Positions 1-5,161 of a stretch of 5,161 nt of DNA are shown here, piece by piece. The stretch comes from an uncultured Planctomycetaceae bacterium (GTDB lineage Bacteria; Planctomycetota; Planctomycetia; Pirellulales; Pirellulaceae), in contig CALBSZ010000061.1 in NCBI GenBank assembly GCA_937967665.1, positions 1 to 5,161 of the forward strand, given 5' to 3'. Positions within the stretch are counted from its first letter, which is position 1; the number at the start of each line of letters is the position of its first letter. The notes beneath the pieces were generated by a model that saw nothing but the letters and a program-made list of their open reading frames with translations, was not told the DNA's origin and ran no database searches. The position numbers and the translations under genes are program-made.

Positions 1-1
1 G

Positions 2-175
2 GGCGGCGCCACCCGCGTTCACGCGGAAGCGTCGTTCAGGATCTGGGGCCGGCCCGTGGCCGCGCGACGGTTGGGCGCTAGCAATCGCGAACTCGACCTG
101 GACGGGATTGCTCGTGCGTTGACCGACATGACACAGGCGGATGCCGCCCAGGGCCCTTTGCCAAGCGAGAAGTGA
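2..175 (+). CDS. C-terminal fragment of an unidentified protein
   Basis: The frame starting at base 2 is open from the left edge to a TGA at 173-175 and gives the last 57 residues of a protein. The other two forward frames are closed by stops at 79-81 and 118-120, and codon third positions in this frame are mostly G or C, as in the neighbouring genes. The fragment contains RIWGRPVAARRLGASNREL (about residues 13-31) and then an acidic-hydrophobic stretch, and ends in a polar tail. I do not recognise the family and see no catalytic motif, membrane segment or signal in the visible part. The stop lies 7 bases before the chosen start of the hybrid kinase, so the two are probably in one transcript. 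The start and most of the gene are outside the window. Confidence 0.6.
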   Translation, partial: GGATRVHAEASFRIWGRPVAARRLGASNRELDLDGIARALTDMTQADAAQGPLPSEK

Positions 176-182
176 CGCGACG

Positions 183-3164
183 ATGGACGACATCCTGCTG
201 ATTGAAGACAGCCGCGTTCAGGCCGTAATGTATCGGCGCCTCCTGGAAACGGCCGGGCATCGGGTCCGGCACGTGGCGACGGCCGAGGAGGCGTTTCAGT
301 GGTGCCTCGACGCGACACCGGACCTGGTCGTTCTGGATCAATATCTGGGAGACAAGTCCGGGCTGGAAGTCTGCCGGCGTTTGAAGGGCGACATGACGCT
401 GCAGGTCATTCCAATTCTCGTCCTGACCGGCAGCCAGAAAGAGCGCGACCACCTGGCGGCCCTGCACGCCGGCGCCGATCAGTTCCTGTCCAAGGAGAGT
501 CCGGACGAGCAGCTGCTGGCCGTCATCGGCGGGTTGCTGAAGCGGGCCTTGCCTGTCGAAGCGGTCGCGCGGGACGCGGAATCCCGTGATGCGTTCCTCC
601 GCGGAGGTCGCGTGCTGGCGATTGACGACAGCCGCACGTACCTGGCAGAACTGGAAAAGTCGCTTGCGGAAAGCGGTTTTCACGTCACCACGGCGACCTC
701 CGGCCGTGAAGGCCTGGAGTTGCTGGAAACCGAAACGTTTCATCTGGCCATCGTTGATGTGATCATGCCCGAGATGGACGGCTTTGAAGTGTGCCGCCGG
801 GCGAGGGCCTGGGCCGACGCACGCCAAAAACAGTTGGGGCTGCTCGTCTTGTCCGGACAGGAGAACCGCGAAGTACTGTTGCAGGCACTGGGCTCGGGCG
901 CGGACGACTTCGTCAGCAAGGGGCAGGACATGGAAGTGATTCTGGCCCATATCAATTCATTGATCCGCCGCGTCCGCATGATGCGGCACATTCAGGCTAT
1001 CAATCAGAAGACCGTCCAGCAGGAACTCGCCCTGCGCGAAGCCGAATTGCAGCGGCAGCAGGCGGAAGAGCAGGCGAAGAGTGCCGCGGCGCGGGCGGCC
1101 TTGTACGAAGAGCTGGAAAAGGTTGCGGTCGAGCTGAAACGATCGAAGGGCGAACTGGAAACGGCCATTCAAGCGGCCGAAGCGGCGAGTCGCGCCAAGA
1201 GCGAGTTCCTGGCCAACATGAGCCATGAGATCCGCACTCCCATGAACGGCATCGTAGGGATGGCGGAGTTGCTGCTGAATACGAAATTGACGCCGCAACA
1301 GCGCGACTACGTGCGGCTGCTGCAGCAGTCCAGCGACTCTCTGCTGCGGCTGCTGAACGACATCCTCGACTTTTCCAAGAGTGAAGCCGGGAAGTTGGAA
1401 CTGGAGTCAATCGAATTCGATTTAACGGACTGTGTCGAAAGTACCGTCCAGACCTTGGCCGTGTCCGCCTCCGAAAAAGGACTCGAACTCGCCTGCCACA
1501 TCCCGGCCGAAGTTCCTCGCCATGTCGTCGGCGACCCCGGACGACTCCGCCAGATCATTGTTAATCTCGCGGGAAATTCCATCAAGTTCACGGACCAGGG
1601 AGAGGTCGTCGTGGCGGTCACCAAGGACAGCGAGACGCAGGGACGCGTGCAATTGCACTTCACGGTGCGCGATACGGGAATCGGCATCGCCGACGACATG
1701 CAGCACGCGATCTTCGAAGAATTCAAGCAGGCGGATTCCTCAACATCCCGGCGTTTCGGCGGGACCGGGCTGGGACTGGCTATTTGCCAGCAACTGGTCA
1801 AGCTCATGGCGGGGCGAATCTGGGTCGAGAGCCAGTTGGGAGAAGGCACGGCCTTTCATTTCACCGTATCGCTGGAACTCGCTTCCCAAGCCCCAAAGAC
1901 CACCGTGCCGCCTGCGGGCTTGAGCGGCATGCGTGTGCTGGTTGTTGATGACAATGAAACGAACCGTCACATCCTCCGCGAAATGTTGTTGCACTGGCGC
2001 CAGCAGCCGACCACGGTCGACAGCGGGGCGGCAGGTCTCACCGCACTGCAGCAAGCACAGGAGGCGGGGCAGGCGTTTCAACTGATGCTGCTGGACTACA
2101 TGATGCCTGTCATGGATGGTCTGGAATTCGCAAAGGAAGTGAAGAAAGTCTGGGGTGACGATGCGCCCGCCATCATCATGCTGTCTTCCGCTTCCATCCC
2201 CGATGAAGGCGAAGTGTTGCATCGCTTGGGAATCGCCCGCCAACTGACAAAGCCCATTAAACAATCCGACCTGCTCAACGCGATGCTCGAGATCTTCGAA
2301 CTGCGCCCGGAGACGGCGACCGACACGTCGACCGTCGATACCAGTAAGCCCGATGACGGCTCGTCCTGGCGGATCCTGCTGACCGAAGACAACGTCATCA
2401 ACCAGCAGGTGGCTTTGGGGTTCCTCCGCGAACGCGGGCACAAGGTACAAGTCGCTGAGACTGGCGTGGAGGCGTTGGACGCCACTGAGAAGGAAACGTT
2501 CGACCTTGTGTTGATGGACGTCCAAATGCCGGAAATGGACGGCTTCGAAGCGACTCGAGCGATTCGCGCCCGCGAAAAGCAAACCGGAAACCACCTCCCG
2601 ATTATCGCGATGACGGCGAGTGCCATGAAGGGCGACCGCGAGCGCTGCCTGGAGAACGGGATGGATAGCTACATTTCGAAGCCCGTTCGCGCGACGGAAC
2701 TGTTCCAGGCCATCGACACCGTCATGCGCGACAAACCTGTTGATGCAGCGGCGGTTTCGTCTACGGCGGATGCTCCCGATGCCGCTGCCGAGTCCACTGA
2801 AGACACCGGCGAATTACAGGTCATGAACTGGGACGCTGCCTTGAAGGGCATGCAGGGCCACGAAGACCTGCTGGAAGAACTGACGGCGGTCTTCATTCAG
2901 GAGTGCCCCCGCATGATGGAAGACATCCGCAATTTTCGTGAGTCCCCCGATGCGGCCAGAAAGCTGCATCGTGCTGCCCATACCTTGAAAGGATCGGCGT
3001 TGGTCTTCGCCGCCGAGCGTGTCGTTGAAGTTGCGGAGCGACTCGAACGGATGGGCACAGAGGGGAAGACAGAAGGATTCGAGACCGCGTTTGAAGCCCT
3101 GGAGACAGAAGTGCAACGGCTGCTGCCGGTTCTGACACAACGCTGCCAGGACGGGGACAACTAA
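183..3164 (+). CDS. Soluble hybrid histidine kinase, REC-REC-HisKA-HATPase-REC-REC-HPt
   Basis: A 993-residue multistep phosphorelay protein that should autophosphorylate on histidine using ATP and pass the phosphate His-Asp-His-Asp. REC1 (about 3-122) has acidic pair E8/D9, acceptor D52, T82 and K104. REC2 (about 143-262) has D148/D149, D192, S224 and K246. A charged, Ala/Gln/Glu-rich probable coiled coil (about 267-336) leads into HisKA with H348 in SHEIRTPMNG. The HATPase has N461 and N465 in the N box, DTGIGI at 497-502 and GGTGLGLAI from 526. REC3 (about 585-705) has D589/D590, D638, S668 and K690. REC4 (about 730-850) has E735/D736, D779, T811 and K833. After an Ala/Ser/Thr/Asp-rich linker comes an HPt domain with H933 in AHTLKGSA. 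No transmembrane helix, signal peptide, PAS, GAF or HAMP domain is visible, so it should be cytoplasmic. I chose ATG 183 because the receiver fold begins at once (DDILLIEDS) and a weak AGAAG lies 10 bases upstream; the in-frame ATG at 141 would overlap the preceding gene. The family call is firm; stimulus and output partner are unknown. Confidence 0.95.
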   Translation: MDDILLIEDSRVQAVMYRRLLETAGHRVRHVATAEEAFQWCLDATPDLVVLDQYLGDKSGLEVCRRLKGDMTLQVIPILVLTGSQKERDHLAALHAGADQFLSKESPDEQLLAVIGGLLKRALPVEAVARDAESRDAFLRGGRVLAIDDSRTYLAELEKSLAESGFHVTTATSGREGLELLETETFHLAIVDVIMPEMDGFEVCRRARAWADARQKQLGLLVLSGQENREVLLQALGSGADDFVSKGQDMEVILAHINSLIRRVRMMRHIQAINQKTVQQELALREAELQRQQAEEQAKSAAARAALYEELEKVAVELKRSKGELETAIQAAEAASRAKSEFLANMSHEIRTPMNGIVGMAELLLNTKLTPQQRDYVRLLQQSSDSLLRLLNDILDFSKSEAGKLELESIEFDLTDCVESTVQTLAVSASEKGLELACHIPAEVPRHVVGDPGRLRQIIVNLAGNSIKFTDQGEVVVAVTKDSETQGRVQLHFTVRDTGIGIADDMQHAIFEEFKQADSSTSRRFGGTGLGLAICQQLVKLMAGRIWVESQLGEGTAFHFTVSLELASQAPKTTVPPAGLSGMRVLVVDDNETNRHILREMLLHWRQQPTTVDSGAAGLTALQQAQEAGQAFQLMLLDYMMPVMDGLEFAKEVKKVWGDDAPAIIMLSSASIPDEGEVLHRLGIARQLTKPIKQSDLLNAMLEIFELRPETATDTSTVDTSKPDDGSSWRILLTEDNVINQQVALGFLRERGHKVQVAETGVEALDATEKETFDLVLMDVQMPEMDGFEATRAIRAREKQTGNHLPIIAMTASAMKGDRERCLENGMDSYISKPVRATELFQAIDTVMRDKPVDAAAVSSTADAPDAAAESTEDTGELQVMNWDAALKGMQGHEDLLEELTAVFIQECPRMMEDIRNFRESPDAARKLHRAAHTLKGSALVFAAERVVEVAERLERMGTEGKTEGFETAFEALETEVQRLLPVLTQRCQDGDN

Positions 3165-3173
3165 GCAGCACAC

Positions 3174-4097
3174 TCAACGCCAGTCCATGCTGACGTCGAA
3201 GTTGACTGCCGAATGCGTGAGCGCGCCGACACTGATCCGGTCGACCCCGGTCTCGGCAATCGCACGCACGGTCGAAAGATTGACGCCGCCGGAGGCTTCC
3301 AGCGATACCCGCGGTGCCTGCTTGTCGCGCACCACGACCGCCTCGCGCAGCTGATCGCACGTCATGTTGTCCAGCAGGACCACATCGGGATTCGCGGCGA
3401 GGACTTCGTGAAACTGAGACAGCGTATCGACCTCGACTTCAATGATCGTCTCTTCGAATTGCGTCTCGGACAGCATCTCGCGCAGGAAGACGCGGGCCTG
3501 GTGGACGGCCTCCGCGGGCGAACGCGATGTTCTTTCGCTGGTCGCGCCGAAGGCCAGATGATTGTCCTTGATCAATACGGCGTCAAACAGACCCGTGCGA
3601 TGATTGGTTCCGCCGCCGCAGTGTACGGCGTACTTCTCCAGCCGCCGCCAGCCGGGTGTGGTCTTGCGCGTATCATAGATGCGCGCCTTCGTCCCACGAA
3701 TTGCCGTGACGTAGGCGCTGGTCTGCGTGGCCACGCCGGAGAGTCGTCCCAGGAAGTTCAATAGAATGCGTTCCGCGGTGAGCAGGTCGCGGGCGGCGCC
3801 GGACCATTCCACCAGCACGGCGCCACGCTCGACCCGCGCGCCATCCTGAATCAGGGGCGTCCAGCAAGCATCAATCTGCATTTCGTCCAGAACGACTTCG
3901 GCTGCCCGCAGGCCCGCGATCACGCCCTCTTGCCGCGCGACAATGGCGGCGCGGCCCAGTTCTTCCGGAGCGGTCAGGGCGACGGTCGTCAGGTCGTGGC
4001 CGCGTGACAGGTCCTCGCGCACGGCCAGGCGAGCCAGTTGGCGGCAATCGTCCATCACCTCGTCGTCCCAAGTAATCTGCCTAAACTCTTTTTTCAT
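3174..4097 (-). CDS. nadC: Quinolinate phosphoribosyltransferase (decarboxylating), NadC
   Basis: This cytoplasmic enzyme (EC 2.4.2.19) joins quinolinate and PRPP to give nicotinate mononucleotide, CO2 and pyrophosphate, the step where de novo synthesis enters the NAD pathway. The 307 residues are slightly long for a family of roughly 275-300. Family motifs appear in order: REDLSRGHDLTT (27-38), TAER (107-110), NFLGRLSGVAT (114-124), DTRKTTPGWR (142-151), CGGGTNHRTGL (160-170), KDNH (177-180), EVEVD (220-224), LLDNM (241-245), EASGG (268-272) and SVGALTHS (289-296). The Arg, Lys and His residues expected around the two phosphate- and carboxylate-binding sites are present. The ATG at 4097-4095 is the first possible start, because an in-frame TAA sits one codon upstream. 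Its ribosome site is weak, and an internal ATG at codon 15 is a less likely alternative. nadA and nadB are not adjacent. The gene converges on the hybrid kinase and diverges from the ComEA-like gene, so it is probably transcribed alone or as the first gene of its unit. Confidence 0.96.
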   Translation of the reverse strand: MKKEFRQITWDDEVMDDCRQLARLAVREDLSRGHDLTTVALTAPEELGRAAIVARQEGVIAGLRAAEVVLDEMQIDACWTPLIQDGARVERGAVLVEWSGAARDLLTAERILLNFLGRLSGVATQTSAYVTAIRGTKARIYDTRKTTPGWRRLEKYAVHCGGGTNHRTGLFDAVLIKDNHLAFGATSERTSRSPAEAVHQARVFLREMLSETQFEETIIEVEVDTLSQFHEVLAANPDVVLLDNMTCDQLREAVVVRDKQAPRVSLEASGGVNLSTVRAIAETGVDRISVGALTHSAVNFDVSMDWR

Positions 4098-4131
4098 TTT
4101 TTACCGGAACACGCCGTTATTATTTCCTGGT

Positions 4132-4164
4132 CGCCTCGATCCTGCTGGCCACAAGACGCCTCGA
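4132..4164. repeat. Pair of 8-base direct repeats CGCCTCGA
   Basis: CGCCTCGA occurs at 4132-4139 and again at 4157-4164, with starts 25 bases apart, in the nadC upstream region (on the nadC strand it reads TCGAGGCG). Matching extends to a G two bases before each copy. It could be a tandem regulator half-site or chance in a GC-rich region. The coordinates are seen directly; any function is inference. Confidence 0.35.
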
Positions 4165-4265
4165 AAAATCGACACCAATACTACATAATAGCGGTTTCAC
4201 CGAGGGGCACCTAGTGCTTGGTTGCCGGTTGAACGCGGCACGACAGCGCCGGCCGCGCGAAAGAT

Positions 4266-4284
4266 TGTGTCACTCCCTGACACA
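4266..4284. promoter_or_regulatory. Perfect inverted repeat TGTGTCA-N5-TGACACA, candidate operator or hairpin
   Basis: TGTGTCA at 4266-4272 and TGACACA at 4278-4284 are exact reverse complements around the 5-base spacer CTCCC. The element lies 74 bases before the chosen start of the ComEA-like gene and about 170 bases before the nadC start on the other strand. A symmetric site of this size in a divergent promoter region fits a dimeric repressor operator. It could also form a short RNA hairpin, but no T-run follows in either direction, so an intrinsic terminator is unlikely. I cannot assign it to a known regulator. Confidence 0.45.
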
Positions 4285-4358
4285 TCGCGTTGCAATACCA
4301 GCAGACTCGTGCCACAAATTGGGAGCGCGGCGCACGTTGCCTCGTCCAAGTTGCCGAC

Positions 4359-4784
4359 ATGACGCATGACCGTGAGCAGCCCGAAGCGGACACGTCCGCT
4401 CGCCAGGGATTCGACCGCCGTGACCAGTTTTGGGTGGCGGTCCTGATCGTCGTGGTGCTGCTGGGCCTGGGCGCTCACATGCTGGTACTGCGATGGGAAA
4501 GTGGTCGCCTGGTGGACCTGGATGAAGCAGAACCGTGGACAGTGGAATATCAGATTGACGTGAACGAGGCGGATTGGACGGAATTCATGATGTTGCCGGG
4601 GGTGGGCGAGACCATTGCCAAGAGAATGGTTACTTCCCGCGAAAGCGAGGGACGGTTCACGTGTCACGAGGACTTGCTGCGGGTATCCGGTATTGGGCCG
4701 CGCACGCTGCAGCGCATTCGACCGTTCCTGCTGCCGATTCCCGCCGAGCAGAACGTCGCGACGCTCGATCGGCAGGCACCGTGA
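4359..4784 (+). CDS. ComEA-like membrane-anchored helix-hairpin-helix protein
   Basis: A 141-residue protein with a short charged N-terminus (1-23), one hydrophobic helix at about 25-45 (WVAVLIVVVLLGLGAHMLVL) and a C-terminal double helix-hairpin-helix module. The hairpins are LPGVGETIA (79-87) and VSGIGPRTL (109-117), preceded by QIDVNEADWTEF, the usual lead-in of the ComEA domain. This fold binds DNA backbone without sequence specificity. In ComEA proteins it receives incoming DNA outside the cytoplasmic membrane during natural uptake; that role here is inference, and many short anchored homologues are uncharacterised. The Arg/Asp-rich residues before the helix suggest that the N-terminus stays inside and the DNA-binding part faces the periplasm. 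I chose ATG 4359; an in-frame ATG at 4290 would add 23 residues of non-family-like sequence and overlap the inverted-repeat flank. The ribosome site is weak. uvrB follows after 133 bases on the same strand, so the two could share a transcript. Confidence 0.85.
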   Translation: MTHDREQPEADTSARQGFDRRDQFWVAVLIVVVLLGLGAHMLVLRWESGRLVDLDEAEPWTVEYQIDVNEADWTEFMMLPGVGETIAKRMVTSRESEGRFTCHEDLLRVSGIGPRTLQRIRPFLLPIPAEQNVATLDRQAP

Positions 4785-4917
4785 ACTTAGCAAACCCGAT
4801 TTCCGGTGGTCGGCTCCGGCCAGACTGGCGAACCTGCCAGCACGCTTGTAACTCATTAACTGAGAATGACGCATCCACCCGCAGTAGACCGCCATCTTCC
4901 ATTTCGAGAACCGCGCC
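4785..4917. other. Short gap before uvrB with small inverted repeats
   Basis: These 133 bases carry GCCAG-A-CTGGC-GAACCT-GCCAG at 4819-4840, so the middle CTGGC can pair with either flanking GCCAG; the right-hand pairing gives a 5-base stem with a 6-base loop. No T-run follows, so it is not a convincing intrinsic terminator. Further on, CTCA-TTAAC-TGAG at 4852-4864 is a short interrupted palindrome in a more AT-rich patch. I do not see a LexA-type box (neither CTGT-N8-ACAG nor GAAC-N4-GTTC) before uvrB, and no clear -35/-10 pair. Confidence 0.4.
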
Positions 4918-5161
4918 GTGATATTCGACCTGCAAGCTCCCTTTCAACCCGCCGGCGACCAACCCCAGGCAATCGATTCTCTGTGCGACGGAATCAAACG
5001 CGGCCGCAAACATCAGGTTTTGATGGGAGTCACGGGCTCCGGGAAAACGTTCACCATGGCGAACGTGATCCAACGCGTGCAGCGGCCGACGATGGTTATT
5101 TCGCATAACAAGCCGCTGGCTGCTCAGATGTATTCCGAATCTCGCTCGTTCTTTCCCCGCA
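4918..5161 (+). CDS. uvrB: Excinuclease ABC subunit B, N-terminal part (runs off right edge)
   Basis: UvrB is the damage-verifying, DNA-bound ATPase of cytoplasmic nucleotide excision repair; it takes over from UvrA and recruits UvrC. The visible 81 residues match its N-terminus: FDLQAPFQPAGDQPQAI (3-19, including the adenine-contacting GDQPQAI region), Walker A GVTGSGKT (37-44), FTMANVI (45-51) and HNKPLAAQMY (63-72), which corresponds to helicase motif Ia. The start must be the GTG at 4918: an in-frame TAG at 4885-4887 blocks anything further upstream, and no ATG or other GTG lies between. A purine-rich GAGAA at 4906-4910 is 7 bases before the GTG and is a plausible ribosome site. One oddity is Pro66 where the family nearly always has Thr (HNKTLAAQ). 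UvrB is usually about 660-700 residues, so roughly 12 percent is in view; the helicase motifs and the beta-hairpin cannot be checked. Confidence 0.95.
   Translation, partial: MIFDLQAPFQPAGDQPQAIDSLCDGIKRGRKHQVLMGVTGSGKTFTMANVIQRVQRPTMVISHNKPLAAQMYSESRSFFPR

Larger units (their letters stand above)
4098..4358. other. Divergent intergenic region between nadC and the ComEA-like gene
   Basis: These 261 bases separate two divergent genes and should contain both promoters. The part near nadC (about 4098-4192) is richer in A and T than anything else in the window; the part near 4220-4260 is very GC-rich. The AT-rich pocket holds CATAAT at 4184-4189 on the plus strand and TATTAT on the minus strand (4190-4185). 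Both resemble a -10 element, but neither has a convincing -35 hexamer at the usual distance, so I do not call a promoter. Small stem candidates are CGGT/ACCG at 4192-4202 and TGCCG/CGGCA at 4223-4240. I see no credible protein gene, tRNA or riboswitch here; the most distinct element is the inverted repeat at 4266-4284. Confidence 0.6.

Noticed and set aside
141..182. Upstream in-frame ATG at 141 as start of the kinase
   Set aside because: It would overlap the preceding gene by 35 bases and add 14 residues unlike a receiver N-terminus; ATG 183 begins directly at the receiver fold.
78..950. Long open frame of about 290 codons on the minus strand
   Set aside because: It lies wholly opposite the kinase and the end of the upstream gene, shows no recognisable domain and has a Gln/Arg/His-rich composition typical of the antisense of GC-rich coding sequence.
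772..2550. Near-identical stretches ATGGACGGCTT(T/C)GAAG at about 775 and 2533 as a DNA repeat
   Set aside because: Both encode the conserved MDGFE segment after the acceptor Asp in REC2 and REC4, so the similarity comes from shared protein domains and not from a DNA-level repeat.
1740..2594. Second long minus-strand open frame of about 284 codons
   Set aside because: It is antisense to the HATPase, REC3 and REC4 segments, whose motifs are intact on the plus strand; its translation is low-complexity shadow sequence.
3213..3764. Plus-strand open frame of 183 codons across nadC
   Set aside because: It is antisense to the conserved C-terminal half of nadC and carries no motif of its own.
4184..4189. 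CATAAT as a -10 promoter element for the ComEA-like gene
   Set aside because: No hexamer resembling TTGACA is found 16-18 bases upstream and the box is about 170 bases from the start codon; it is only mentioned as part of the AT-rich pocket.
4819..4840. Possible rho-independent terminator after the ComEA-like gene
   Set aside because: The stem is only 5 base pairs and no run of T follows, so it lacks the features needed for an intrinsic terminator.
4197..4895. Minus-strand open frame of 232 codons across the ComEA-like gene
   Set aside because: The plus strand holds a clear membrane helix and two helix-hairpin-helix motifs; the antisense frame has no family features.

Overview
The window is GC-rich bacterial chromosome with four recognisable genes and the tail of a fifth. 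Nothing in it looks like a mobile element, CRISPR array, phage or RNA gene. The organism is probably a member of the Planctomycetota. I infer this from the general style of the proteins: a long soluble multi-receiver hybrid kinase, a NadC with this kind of N-terminus, and a small membrane-anchored helix-hairpin-helix protein just upstream of uvrB. There is no rRNA or other marker to prove it.

Layout: (1) Positions 2-175 (+) hold the C-terminal 57 codons of an unrecognised protein. (2) Positions 183-3164 (+) encode a 993-residue cytoplasmic hybrid histidine kinase with the order REC-REC-coiled coil-HisKA-HATPase-REC-REC-HPt. It starts 7 bases after the previous stop codon and is probably co-transcribed with that gene. 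(3) Positions 3174-4097 (-) encode NadC, quinolinate phosphoribosyltransferase of NAD synthesis, which converges on the kinase with only 9 bases between the stop codons. (4) Positions 4098-4358 are a divergent intergenic region with a perfect 7+7 inverted repeat, an AT-rich pocket and a short direct repeat. (5) Positions 4359-4784 (+) encode a 141-residue ComEA-like protein with one membrane helix and a double helix-hairpin-helix DNA-binding module. (6) Positions 4785-4917 are a short gap. (7) From 4918 (+) uvrB begins at a GTG codon and runs off the right edge.

The genes do not form one pathway. The kinase is a signalling protein whose partner is not in view, nadC is housekeeping cofactor synthesis, and the ComEA-like protein and uvrB both concern DNA but only their adjacency links them. 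The most notable item is the kinase. It has no recognisable small-molecule sensor and carries two complete receiver domains where a sensor would normally sit, so its input may be phosphoryl groups from other kinases. Otherwise this is an ordinary core region, and I see no convincing undescribed system.
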